10,599 bases of DNA from positions 1 to 10,599 of the forward strand of contig JAFXFQ010000240.1 in the NCBI GenBank assembly GCA_017520365.1, in the 5' to 3' direction. Positions within the stretch are counted from its first letter, which is position 1. The number at the start of each line of letters is the position of its first letter. Shown in pieces: positions 1 through 6,751 of the stretch. A program made the translations under genes and the position numbers. A model generated the notes under the pieces. That model saw only the letters and a program-made list of their open reading frames with translations. It was not told the DNA's origin and did not search any database. This DNA comes from Clostridia bacterium (GTDB lineage Bacteria > Bacillota > Clostridia > Oscillospirales > CAG-272).

Positions 1-80
1 AAAATAAAGAAATAATAAAAATACAATACAAGCACACGCAAATACAATAAAAAGCAATGCGTTGCAAAAATGAGAAAAAG
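1..80. other. AT-rich upstream region
   Basis: Very A-rich non-coding DNA upstream of the first gene. Two TACAAT-like -10 candidates lie within it (about 22-27 and 43-48), but no convincing -35 is paired with either, so I do not call a promoter. A short imperfect palindrome, GCAATGCGTTGC, occurs at about 55-66. Nothing else is recognisable. Confidence 0.3.
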
Positions 81-120
81 CCCTCCCTTCGGGAAAGGGG
101 GGGAGAATGGGAGGGGCGGG
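81..120 (+). promoter_or_regulatory. C-rich/G-rich leader: hairpin and G-quadruplex potential
   Basis: CCCTCCCTT (81-89) pairs with AAGGGGGGG (95-103) around a 5-nt loop, giving 9 bp with one G-U wobble. The same CCCTCCC can pair perfectly with GGGAGGG at 109-115. The G runs at 97-103, 109-111, 113-116 and 118-120, with loops of 5, 1 and 1 nt, match the canonical G3+N1-7 quadruplex pattern on the + strand. The element ends 26 nt before the Shine-Dalgarno of the downstream gene, so if transcribed it would sit in its 5' leader. There is no U-tract, so it is not an intrinsic terminator. It could also be a dispersed intergenic repeat. Any function is inference. Confidence 0.35.
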
Positions 121-146
121 TGTGTTAAGATAGTCACAGTAAAAAA

Positions 147-151
147 AGGAG
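147..151 (+). promoter_or_regulatory. Ribosome binding site that fixes the start at 160
   Basis: AGGAG lies 8 nt before the ATG at 160. The in-frame ATG at 70 has no Shine-Dalgarno, and a protein started there would be read through the G-rich hairpin region, so the start at 160 is preferred. Confidence 0.75.
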
Positions 152-159
152 ATCAAAAA

Positions 160-888
160 ATGGATTCTATCGGAATTGTTATCTACAAGGACTATCTTGA
201 ATATCTTTCCTTCCTCTCTCGCGAGGAAAAGGGCCGTGTAATGGAGGCATTGATGGAGTATGCCTTTCTTGAGAAGGAACCTGAGCTTTCGGACAAGGCT
301 GCGATGATCGTGTTTGCTATTATGAAGAATCAGCTTGACCGTGACCGTGAAAAGTATGAAAAGAAATGTGAAACAAACAGAAAAAACGGTGCATACGGTG
401 GCAGACCTCAGAAGGCAGATGCGCCAAAGGAAACTCCCGAAAAGGCTTTCGACCCGCCTGCGCCGCAGGATATCGGGGAGCAGTACGGCCCACAGAGAAC
501 GGCTGAAAATGAGGCAAGGCAGGAGGTTTCTGCCAACCCCGTGTCATTTACGCCCCATGGTGAGGAAAGGGTTGACGATTTTCAGCTCTTTTGGGAGGAA
601 TATCCAAAGAAAACAGACAAGTCTGCAGCTGAATGTGAGTTCAGGCGGCTTGCCACCGACAAGGAGACGGTGGCCTCAATAATGTCCTGCCTCAGGCGGC
701 AGAAAACAAGCGAAGAATGGCAAAGGGAAAACGGAAGATTTATCCCCCGTGCATCGGCCTGGCTGATACGCAAGGATTGGGATAAGTCCCCTCCTGCAAA
801 AAGCGGGCAGTGGGATTCCTTTGACCTTGACGATTTCTTCGCCGACAGCCTTGCCCTCTCCATGGGCACCGCCCCTCCCGATAAATAA
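160..888 (+). CDS. DUF6291-like phage-type replication-associated protein
   Basis: A 242-aa cytoplasmic protein with no signal peptide or membrane segment. Residues 1-85 resemble DUF6291: an N-terminal Y-K-x-Y-x-E-Y-L start, 'LSREEKGRVMEALMEYAF', a KEPEL segment, then a basic helix ending in NGAYGGRP. A variable Pro/Glu/Ala linker follows at about 86-140. The C-terminal 140-210 region (FWEEYPKK around W145, then RFIPRASAWL with W201 and KDW) is the tail commonly seen on phage replication-initiation and helicase-loader-like proteins, where DNA or replisome contact is assumed but not shown here. DUF6291 proteins are known from Firmicutes phages and prophages. No other phage gene is visible within the window, so it is either a prophage remnant or the edge of one lying to the left. 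The codon choice is more mixed than in the downstream operon. Family assignment is from remembered patterns and exact function is unknown. Confidence 0.8.
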   Translation: MDSIGIVIYKDYLEYLSFLSREEKGRVMEALMEYAFLEKEPELSDKAAMIVFAIMKNQLDRDREKYEKKCETNRKNGAYGGRPQKADAPKETPEKAFDPPAPQDIGEQYGPQRTAENEARQEVSANPVSFTPHGEERVDDFQLFWEEYPKKTDKSAAECEFRRLATDKETVASIMSCLRRQKTSEEWQRENGRFIPRASAWLIRKDWDKSPPAKSGQWDSFDLDDFFADSLALSMGTAPPDK

Positions 889-1101
889 TACAAGCGATCC
901 GCAATACGTTATTCTCGGCCGCGGTGGCAGGGTGGTTATGTGATATTTTGGTGAGGGAAAGGTATCATTTCTTGTCTCAATTGTGACACTTTAACAAATT
1001 AAAGTGAATTGTATGCAAGTTGAACATATGCCGTTCTGTTTTAGCAGAATTGTTTGTGAATATTTCCCTGTATTTTTCCCTAAATAGTTTTTTCTGTTGT
1101 A
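889..1101. other. Intergenic region without a gene
   Basis: This stretch separates the phage-type gene from the surface operon. No ORF with a ribosome binding site, no tRNA-like fold and no U-tract terminator were seen after the stop at 888. A CCGCGG palindrome sits near 920. The only strong structure is the inverted repeat at 978-1011. From about 950 onward the DNA becomes clearly AT-rich, leading into the promoter at 1102. Confidence 0.6.
978..1011. repeat. Inverted repeat, candidate operator
   Basis: CACTTTAA (987-994) and TTAAAGTG (999-1006) form a perfect 8-bp inverted repeat around CAAA. The outer flanks CAATT (978-982) and AATTG (1007-1011) are also complementary, interrupted by GTGA (983-986) on the left arm. 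It lies about 90 bp upstream of the -35 of the operon promoter. There is no U-tract, so a regulator-binding palindrome is more likely than a terminator. No known operator consensus was recognised. Confidence 0.45.
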
Positions 1102-1131
1102 TTGACGAGCTTTATGGTTTTATGGTAAAAT
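1102..1131 (+). promoter_or_regulatory. Sigma-A-type promoter of the lipoprotein operon
   Basis: The -35 is TTGACG (1102-1107), the spacer is 18 bp and the -10 is TAAAAT (1126-1131), preceded directly by TGG, an extended -10 feature. Transcription would start near 1138, giving a leader of about 114 nt. A perfect TATAAT also occurs at 1141-1146 but has no fitting -35. This is the only clear promoter seen upstream of the seven-gene operon. Confidence 0.7.
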
Positions 1132-1179
1132 GTATATGACTATAATAAGGTTAATATGCCTTCTTATAATCAAAAACAG

Positions 1180-1235
1180 CCGTTATTGAAAAATAACGGT
1201 CATAAACCGTTAATTTTTTATGCCGCTTTGCGGCA
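1180..1235 (+). promoter_or_regulatory. Structured 5' leader with competing hairpins
   Basis: Hairpin 1 pairs CCGTTATT (1180-1187) with AATAACGG (1192-1199) around a GAAA tetraloop. Hairpin 2 pairs TAACGGT (1194-1200) with ACCGTTA (1206-1212) and is followed, after one A, by six Ts (1214-1219). It reuses the right arm of hairpin 1, so the two cannot coexist. Hairpin 3, TGCCGC/GCGGCA (1221-1235), ends 4 nt before the Shine-Dalgarno of the first lipoprotein gene. Hairpin 2 resembles a weak intrinsic terminator and hairpin 1 an antiterminator, or hairpin 3 could affect translation. It matches no riboswitch family I recognise. Confidence 0.4.
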
Positions 1236-1239
1236 GAAT

Positions 1240-1243
1240 GGAG
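1240..1243 (+). promoter_or_regulatory. Ribosome binding site for the first lipoprotein
   Basis: GGAG lies 8 nt before the ATG at 1252 and 5 nt before the adjacent in-frame ATG at 1249. The next gene uses a GGAG-to-ATG spacing of 8, which favours 1252. Using 1249 would only add one Met. Confidence 0.6.
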
Positions 1244-1251
1244 AAAATATG

Positions 1252-4059
1252 ATGAAAAGAATCCTTGCACTCTTCCTTTGCGCTGTTATGTGCCTTGGAG
1301 CTCTTTCCTCCCTTGCAGGTTGCCAGAAGCCCGGCACTGTAGACGGCGGAGAGACCACTGACACCGTTGCCGAAGGCGAAAGCTCAGGCTACAGCGTTAC
1401 CGTATCATCAACAGGCGGAGTAAACCTTGAAGGTATTGACGTTTACATCTATACCGACGAAGCTCTTTCCAACCTTGTTGGCTACGCTAAGACCGGCGCT
1501 GACGGTGTTGCAAATCTTGACATTCCTACCTATGACGGGTACTTCATCGTTCTTTCCGGTGCTCCCAAGGGCTACAACATAGAGCGATTCTACAAGTTTG
1601 ACAAAAATACAAAGAGCATTGTTCTCTCCACATCTCTCATTATGGACGAGGATCTTTCCACCGCAAAGCTTACCACCGGTAACGTTATGTATGACTTCAC
1701 CGTGACTAACGCTAAGGACGGAAGCCCCATCACCCTCTCTGAGATTCTCAAGGAGAAGAAGATGGTAATGCTCAACTTCTGGTACACCACCTGCTCCTGG
1801 TGCCTGAAGGAGTTCCCTCTTATGAATACCGTTTACGACGAATACAAGGATGACATTGAGATCATCGCCCTCAACCCCATGGAGGACAACAATGTTGTCA
1901 AGGGCTTCCAGGCGCAGTATGAGTATAACTTCCCCATGGCTGCCTGCCCTGCATCCTGGGCTAATGTTTTCGGCATTACCGGTTACCCCACCAGCGTATT
2001 CATTGACAGAAACGGCGTTATCTGCCTTATCGAGGCAGGTGCTATCACATCCAAGCGCCCCTTCGAATGTGCGTTTGACCACTTCACTGCTGAGGATTAC
2101 ACTCAGAAGCTTTGTGCAAACGTGGGCGACCTTGTTACACAGGTAGAGCCCTCCTTCACAATGCCCGAGTCTGACGTTATCGCAGGTCTCGTTAACAGCG
2201 GCGACATCACCATAACCTACCGCCCCGAGACTGAGGACGAAAACGCTAAGTACTTCTGGCCCTTCATCGAGGGTGAAAAGCTTGGCCAGGCTTGCCTCTA
2301 CGCATCCAACTCCGGATACGACAGCACATACGCTATCCTTTACGCAGACGTTACACTTAAGGCAGGTCAGGCATTAGGTGTTGACTATCTCACCTCCTCC
2401 GAGCGCTTCAACGATGCACTTTTCGTTATCGTTAACGACGAGGATATCTTCCAGATCTCCGGTATATCCGAAACTGAGGAGTGGAAGACCTGCTACCCCG
2501 TAGTTGCAGAAGAGGACGGAGTTTATGAGGTCGCATTCTGCTTCACCAAGGATGAAGACACCAGTGAGGGTGACGACACAGTATACCTTGACAACTTCCG
2601 CGTTATCGATGCTGACGACATCGACGTTGAAACATACCTCCCCCGCAATGCAGCTCAGCTCAACGAGGCTGACGGCTCCTATTCCTACGTTGACATCGTA
2701 TTCAACGAGGCTGACGGCTACTATCACGTTGGCACGGCTGACGGCCCCTACCTCCTTGCCGATCTTATGAACTACACTCAGTTCATCGAGAAAAAGTCTA
2801 TCTTTGAGATCGTTTCCAACGGCGAGGCTGACATTGACGGCGTTTCTCTCTACAACAAGGTAGAGGAAGGCGGTCGCGGCATGGTTGATTACTTCTCCTA
2901 TGCCTCCAACTCAACTCTTGACGGTATTTGCACCGTAAATGCAGAGCTTTGCGAAATGCTCAAGCAGGTTGCTTCCGTTGCAGGCTTTACAGACGATGAG
3001 AACGAGTGGCTCAAGATCTGCAAGTACTTTGAGGCATTCGGCCCCAATGCAACTCAGCTTGATGACCCCATCAGAGGTCTTGGCACTCACTCCACCTTTA
3101 CCGCAACTCTCGGCACAAACATCCCCACAAACTACTTCTACTACGACCGCGCCATCATCCCCAGAGGCCTTCTCGCTAAGTTCGTTCCCGAAAAGAGCGG
3201 CGTTTACCGCTTCACCTCCAAGAGCGACTACGAGCACGGCATTGACGCTTGGGTATTCACTGAGAACGGCATCGAATACACCTACGAGCGCGACGAAAGA
3301 GTATTCATTCCCGAGGGCGGCGAATCCTTCCTCGACGACAAGAACTGCTCCATCGTTTACTACATGGAGGCAGGCAAGGCTTACTACATCAATATGGCAT
3401 TCTGGGACGTATACCAGACAGGCTACATCTACTATGACGTTGAGTTCATTGCTGACACATACGAGCTCTTCCGCATGGCTTCTCCCGGATACTTCACCTA
3501 TAACGCCAATGCAACAGGCGACGCCATTTACGATATAATCGCAGGCGGTATCGACCCTGTTCTCGGCGACGACGGCTACTACCACGAGCCCACAGACGGC
3601 AGCATCGTTTACGCTGACTTTGTTTACTCCACAGGCGTATTCACAAACCAGTCCATCCTCAAGATGATCGACCTGGGCGCATTTGATTTCTCCAAGACTG
3701 AGACAGACGGCGAGATCCTTGGCTACCTCAATGAGAACGGCGGCGACGTTGATGCCACCATCGCTTACCTCAAGGAGCTTTGGGGCGAGGACTACGAGGA
3801 AAACTATGAGACCTATATGGTCGATGACATTCTTGCCGGCCGCTACCACGGTCGCGGCGAGGACTACACAGAAGAGATGAGAGCTTATGCTGCTCTTATG
3901 GACACCTCTGAGACTGAGCTTTACGGATGTGTTCCCGTTGACGAGCGTCTCGCTGAGATCCTTCAGCTCCTCGTTACAAAGTACACCTTCGACAACGTAG
4001 ACCACTGCTGGACCAAGGTTTGCTACTACTACGACTATCTCGGTCCCGCAAGAGACTGA
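1252..4059 (+). CDS. Multidomain lipoprotein with TlpA-like thioredoxin and two GYYH modules
   Basis: A 935-aa predicted lipoprotein. It has a basic MKR start, a hydrophobic core and the lipobox LAGC with Cys24 as lipid attachment site. The order of regions is: a Cna-B/prealbumin-like beta domain (about 45-125); a TlpA/ResA-like thioredoxin domain (about 143-287) with NFWYTT then CSWC (181-184) and the cis-Pro loop GYPTS (Pro246); a jelly-roll-like region (about 305-455) ending in the D-T-V-Y-L-D-N pattern typical of choice-of-anchor/MAM-like folds; GYYH module 1 (476-598); a PPC-like beta sandwich (about 610-750); and GYYH module 2 (756-932), ending three residues before the stop. Family knowledge says TlpA domains exchange thiols and disulfides outside the membrane. 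The usual WCxPC motif is altered here to TCSWC. An in-frame ATG at 1156 would add 32 residues ahead of the signal peptide and is rejected. It is the first gene of the operon, followed 14 nt later by the next. Substrate unknown. Confidence 0.9.
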   Translation: MKRILALFLCAVMCLGALSSLAGCQKPGTVDGGETTDTVAEGESSGYSVTVSSTGGVNLEGIDVYIYTDEALSNLVGYAKTGADGVANLDIPTYDGYFIVLSGAPKGYNIERFYKFDKNTKSIVLSTSLIMDEDLSTAKLTTGNVMYDFTVTNAKDGSPITLSEILKEKKMVMLNFWYTTCSWCLKEFPLMNTVYDEYKDDIEIIALNPMEDNNVVKGFQAQYEYNFPMAACPASWANVFGITGYPTSVFIDRNGVICLIEAGAITSKRPFECAFDHFTAEDYTQKLCANVGDLVTQVEPSFTMPESDVIAGLVNSGDITITYRPETEDENAKYFWPFIEGEKLGQACLYASNSGYDSTYAILYADVTLKAGQALGVDYLTSSERFNDALFVIVNDEDIFQISGISETEEWKTCYPVVAEEDGVYEVAFCFTKDEDTSEGDDTVYLDNFRVIDADDIDVETYLPRNAAQLNEADGSYSYVDIVFNEADGYYHVGTADGPYLLADLMNYTQFIEKKSIFEIVSNGEADIDGVSLYNKVEEGGRGMVDYFSYASNSTLDGICTVNAELCEMLKQVASVAGFTDDENEWLKICKYFEAFGPNATQLDDPIRGLGTHSTFTATLGTNIPTNYFYYDRAIIPRGLLAKFVPEKSGVYRFTSKSDYEHGIDAWVFTENGIEYTYERDERVFIPEGGESFLDDKNCSIVYYMEAGKAYYINMAFWDVYQTGYIYYDVEFIADTYELFRMASPGYFTYNANATGDAIYDIIAGGIDPVLGDDGYYHEPTDGSIVYADFVYSTGVFTNQSILKMIDLGAFDFSKTETDGEILGYLNENGGDVDATIAYLKELWGEDYEENYETYMVDDILAGRYHGRGEDYTEEMRAYAALMDTSETELYGCVPVDERLAEILQLLVTKYTFDNVDHCWTKVCYYYDYLGPARD
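2677..3045 (+). repeat. GYYH module, copy 1
   Basis: Residues 476-598 of the first lipoprotein. Markers are GYYH (489-492) followed by a TADGPYLLADL-like strand, then CTVNAELC (Cys560 and Cys567) and WLKICKYF (Cys590). It aligns by eye with three other copies at 3517-4047, 4935-5372 and 9991-10380. No known family was recognised. Confidence 0.6.
3517..4047 (+). repeat. GYYH module, copy 2 (with insertion)
   Basis: Residues 756-932 of the first lipoprotein. It has GYYH (775-778), a TDGSIVYADF-like strand, GCVPVDERLAEIL (Cys893) and CWTKVCYYYDYLGP (Cys919 and Cys924). The distance from GYYH to the first conserved Cys is about 115 residues against 55-68 in the other copies, so an acidic, Glu/Tyr-rich insertion of about 50 residues is present. 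Confidence 0.55.
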
Positions 4060-4073
4060 CAGGAGGCTGAAAA

Positions 4074-5375
4074 ATGGCTAAAAGAATCTTTTCGCTCCTT
4101 ATTTGCGCATTTCTTCTCGCATCCACTCTCCTCCTTTCCGCCTGCGGCGGAAAGGACGTGGAGGGCCTCAAGGATAATGACAAAGAGGTAGAAAAAGCAG
4201 ACGGCGGCGACGTTGAATACACCGTCACCGTAAAGGACTACCTGGATAAGCCCTACACCACAGGCATTATCGTTAAGTTCTTCAACGGCAAAGAGCAGGT
4301 AGCAATGCAGGCTGTTGATGCAAACGGCGTTGCAAAGAAGACCCTGCCCGCAGGAGACTACACTGTAGAGCTCTCATTTACCGGCGGTAACACCTCCTAC
4401 TACTGCGCAAGCATTCCCACGCTTACCGCTAAGGCTCCCGCAGGTGACGCCATCATCGCAACAAACCACTCCTCCGAAAGCACGGCTATCTTTGCACCCG
4501 GAGGCGAATACAATGCTTATAGCATCGAAGAGGGCTGCACCTACGTTTCCCTTACAAAGGGCGATCGCACCTACTTCCTCTTCACTCCCACGATAGGCGG
4601 ACACTACGTTATCTCCGTTGCCGACGGTGCTGAGGCTACCGTAGGCAGCTACGGCGGAAATCTCCATTACATTATGGAAAATAACATTGCAAGCGTCAAC
4701 GAGGACGGCAGCATCTACCTTGACATCAAGGACAGCATGATCGGTCAGGGCGAAACCGGCACGACCATCGTTGTTCTCGGCGTTGATACAGAAACCGCGG
4801 ACAACTGTGTTCTTGCTATCGAAAGAACAGGCGACGCTACAAAGACCATCGAGGATGAGCCCTGGACAGACTACACCGCGGTCCACACCCCTGCCCCCTA
4901 CACTCTTCCCGCAGGTACCACCTTTGCGGAGTTTGACCTTACCGCCTCCACAGACACCTACAAGATGGTGCTTGACGAGGCTACGGGCTACTATCATCTG
5001 AATTCCGTTTCCGGCCCCATCGTTTACGTTCGTCTCGCAGTTGACAGCGACTACATCGCTTGCTACAAGACTATTCTTGACAAGCAGGGCGTTGTTAAGT
5101 ACTTCTACAACAGTGAGGAAAAGACATACGAGAACTTCGTCAAGAAGGAAAGCTACTCCCAGTGCCTCTTCGACTACCTTGAGTGTGTTGACGAAACTGA
5201 GGGCGTTTATCCTCTCACCGAGGACCTTATGTACATCATTCAGCAGAACGGTGACCATATGGGCTGGTGGGACACAGAAAGCCCCAACTACCGTTTCCTC
5301 AACGATGCAAGTCAGAAGGATTACACCGTAAACACAGAGATCGCATGGCTCCTTATGTGCTGCTATGCAGGCTGA
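4074..5375 (+). CDS. Lipoprotein with prealbumin-like, PPC-like and GYYH domains
   Basis: A 433-aa predicted lipoprotein with lipobox LSAC and lipidated Cys24. AGGAGG at 4061-4066 lies 7 nt before the ATG. After a short acidic linker comes a prealbumin/Cna-B-like domain (about 44-115), opening with YTVTVKDY and including D-A-N-G-V-A and D-Y-T-V turns. A PPC-like beta sandwich follows (about 150-285), with a YFLFTPTIGGHYVISV strand pair. The C-terminus is a GYYH module (288-433) with GYYH at 305-308, YPLTEDL, Cys364, Cys371 and a terminal CCYAG. The second half of the protein aligns by eye with residues 399-660 of the wall-anchored protein at the end of the window, including the linker motif TPAP. 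There is no CxxC thioredoxin domain, so a structural or ligand-binding role is more likely than enzymatic. Function is not known. Confidence 0.87.
   Translation: MAKRIFSLLICAFLLASTLLLSACGGKDVEGLKDNDKEVEKADGGDVEYTVTVKDYLDKPYTTGIIVKFFNGKEQVAMQAVDANGVAKKTLPAGDYTVELSFTGGNTSYYCASIPTLTAKAPAGDAIIATNHSSESTAIFAPGGEYNAYSIEEGCTYVSLTKGDRTYFLFTPTIGGHYVISVADGAEATVGSYGGNLHYIMENNIASVNEDGSIYLDIKDSMIGQGETGTTIVVLGVDTETADNCVLAIERTGDATKTIEDEPWTDYTAVHTPAPYTLPAGTTFAEFDLTASTDTYKMVLDEATGYYHLNSVSGPIVYVRLAVDSDYIACYKTILDKQGVVKYFYNSEEKTYENFVKKESYSQCLFDYLECVDETEGVYPLTEDLMYIIQQNGDHMGWWDTESPNYRFLNDASQKDYTVNTEIAWLLMCCYAG
4935..5372 (+). repeat. GYYH module, copy 3
   Basis: Residues 288-433 of the second lipoprotein. It contains GYYH (305-308), SGPIVYVRLA, Cys364, ECVDETEGVYPLTEDL (Cys371) and a C-terminal WLLMCCYAG (Cys429 and Cys430). 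It is closest by eye to copy 4, which has DEDTGLYPLTADL at the matching place. Confidence 0.6.
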
Positions 5376-5384
5376 TAGACCAAT

Positions 5385-6266
5385 ATGAGTATTAAAAGAT
5401 CAATTTCACTTATTCTTGCGCTTATCCTTTGCTTCTCCCTTGCAGCCTGTGGTTCAGGAGATGCAAATGAGAACGGCGAGGATACCGCGCCCGACAGCAT
5501 CACCGTTTCCGAGATCACCGTCAAGGTCGTCTCCGACAGCTCAAAGCCCATTTCCGGGGCGAGCCTGTCCGTTTTCGGAGATGCGGATAAAAAGGACTCC
5601 GTGGCTCAGGGCTTCACTGACAGCGAAGGCTGTCTTAAGATAACTGCCGTGACCCGCGACAGCTACTATGTTTTCATTGACGAGCCAATTCCCGGCTACA
5701 AGACAGAGGCTTATTACCGGCTCAAGGGCGAGGACAGCCTTGTTATCACCCTTGAGGGAGGTCTTGTCGATCCCGAGGATGCCGCGGGCATGACCTTCAG
5801 TTTGGGAGACCTTTTCTTCGATTTCGAGGTAAAGGATCACAGCGGCAAGGTGTGCAAGCTTTCAAGCCTTCTCAGGGAGAAAAAGGCAGTTGTTTTGAAC
5901 TTCTGGTTCTTCGGCTGCCAGCCCTGCATGAATGAGTTTCCTCATCTTCAGGAGGCATACAGCGCCAACGACGGCAGCGTTGAGGTCATTGCCATAAACT
6001 ATATTGACGGAGATATGGACTGGATCGAATCCCTGGCTCAGACAGGCGGACTCACCTTCCCCATATTAAAGGACGACTCTCCCTGGAACACCATGCTCAA
6101 CATCAACGCCGCTCCCACCACCGTTGTCATTGACAACACCGGTACGCTGGTATTCAAGCACGTTGGCGGTATGACCACCGAGGAGTTCACAGCAGTATTT
6201 GACTACTTCACCTCTGACAGCTACGATCACACCCCTGTCAGAAATCTTACCGATATTACAGAATAA
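5385..6266 (+). CDS. TlpA-like thioredoxin lipoprotein (CQPC)
   Basis: A 293-aa predicted lipoprotein with lipobox LAAC and lipidated Cys22. Residues about 42-130 form a carboxypeptidase-regulatory/Cna-B-like domain (ITVKVVSDSSKPISGASL, then D-S-E-G turns and P-G-Y). Residues about 135-283 form a TlpA/ResA-like domain with VVLNFWFFG, the redox pair CQPC (178-181), MNEFP, and the cis-Pro loop AAPTT (Pro244). Such domains are known to act as membrane-tethered thiol-disulfide oxidoreductases. The Trp usually just before the first Cys is Gly here. This architecture matches the N-terminal third of the first gene in the operon, suggesting duplication. The gap to the previous gene is 9 nt and there is only a weak AGG upstream, so translation may be coupled. 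Direction (oxidase, reductase or isomerase) cannot be read from sequence, and no CcdA-like partner is visible here. Confidence 0.9.
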   Translation: MSIKRSISLILALILCFSLAACGSGDANENGEDTAPDSITVSEITVKVVSDSSKPISGASLSVFGDADKKDSVAQGFTDSEGCLKITAVTRDSYYVFIDEPIPGYKTEAYYRLKGEDSLVITLEGGLVDPEDAAGMTFSLGDLFFDFEVKDHSGKVCKLSSLLREKKAVVLNFWFFGCQPCMNEFPHLQEAYSANDGSVEVIAINYIDGDMDWIESLAQTGGLTFPILKDDSPWNTMLNINAAPTTVVIDNTGTLVFKHVGGMTTEEFTAVFDYFTSDSYDHTPVRNLTDITE

Positions 6267-6284
6267 GAAAAGGAGAAAAACAAC

Positions 6285-6749
6285 ATGAAAAGCCTTACTA
6301 AGATTTTTGCTCTTATTCTTGCCGTCTCCACCCTTTTCCTCCTCGCTTCCTGCGGTGCAGGCAATGGCGATGATACCACAAAGGGCGATGACAGCACAGT
6401 TCCCTCCTTCGACAGCATCACTCTCCCCACTACAGATGCTCCCGAGACAGACCCTGCCCCTGCCGTAACCTTCACACTTACCGTTAAGGATGACCAGGGC
6501 AACTGCGTCAGCGGCATTAAGGCTATGATCTGCAAGCCTGACCAGTCCTGCTTCCCCTCTATGGATGCAACTGATGAGAACGGCGTTACATACTTCTACG
6601 ACAATCAGTTCACAGAAGTGACCGAGGGCTACACCTTCTCTCTTCTTTATTGCCCCGAGGGATATGAGTACGAGTACGTTGGCGATACCAAGCTCTACCT
6701 CGATCCCGGTGCCACCGAGCTTGAGATCATCCTCAAGAAGGTCGGCTGA
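6285..6749 (+). CDS. Small lipoprotein with one prealbumin-like domain
   Basis: A 154-aa predicted lipoprotein with lipobox LASC and lipidated Cys23, preceded by a strong AGGAG (6271-6275) 9 nt before the ATG. An Asp/Thr/Pro-rich linker (about 25-62) leads to a single beta domain of about 90 residues. The domain opens FTLTVKDDQGN, contains a DENGVTYF turn, and ends in a GATELEIILKK strand, the pattern of Cna-B/SpaA-like or carboxypeptidase-regulatory folds. Extra cysteines (ICKPDQSC and LLYC) lie in the domain. The gene immediately downstream encodes a paralogue, with the same layout and a matching DPGATE/NPGATE ending. No catalytic motif is visible and the function is unknown. Confidence 0.87.
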   Translation: MKSLTKIFALILAVSTLFLLASCGAGNGDDTTKGDDSTVPSFDSITLPTTDAPETDPAPAVTFTLTVKDDQGNCVSGIKAMICKPDQSCFPSMDATDENGVTYFYDNQFTEVTEGYTFSLLYCPEGYEYEYVGDTKLYLDPGATELEIILKKVG

Positions 6750-6751
6750 TC

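Noticed and set aside
70..159. Earlier in-frame start for the DUF6291-like gene
   Set aside because: No Shine-Dalgarno before the ATG at 70, the added residues are encoded by the G-rich hairpin, and AGGAG at 147-151 points to 160.
889..977. Terminator after the first gene
   Set aside because: A CCGCGG palindrome is present, but there is no stable stem followed by a T-run.
1156..1251. Earlier in-frame start for the first lipoprotein
   Set aside because: It would place 32 polar residues ahead of a classical lipoprotein signal peptide. GGAG at 1240-1243 supports 1252. A role of the ATG at 1156 in leader translation is left open.
2911..4005. 364-codon open frame on the minus strand
   Set aside because: Antisense shadow of the first lipoprotein gene, with the same Val/Cys-rich character and no domain pattern. 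Similar shadows at 4374-5258, 1408-2082 and 7379-8380 were rejected for the same reason.
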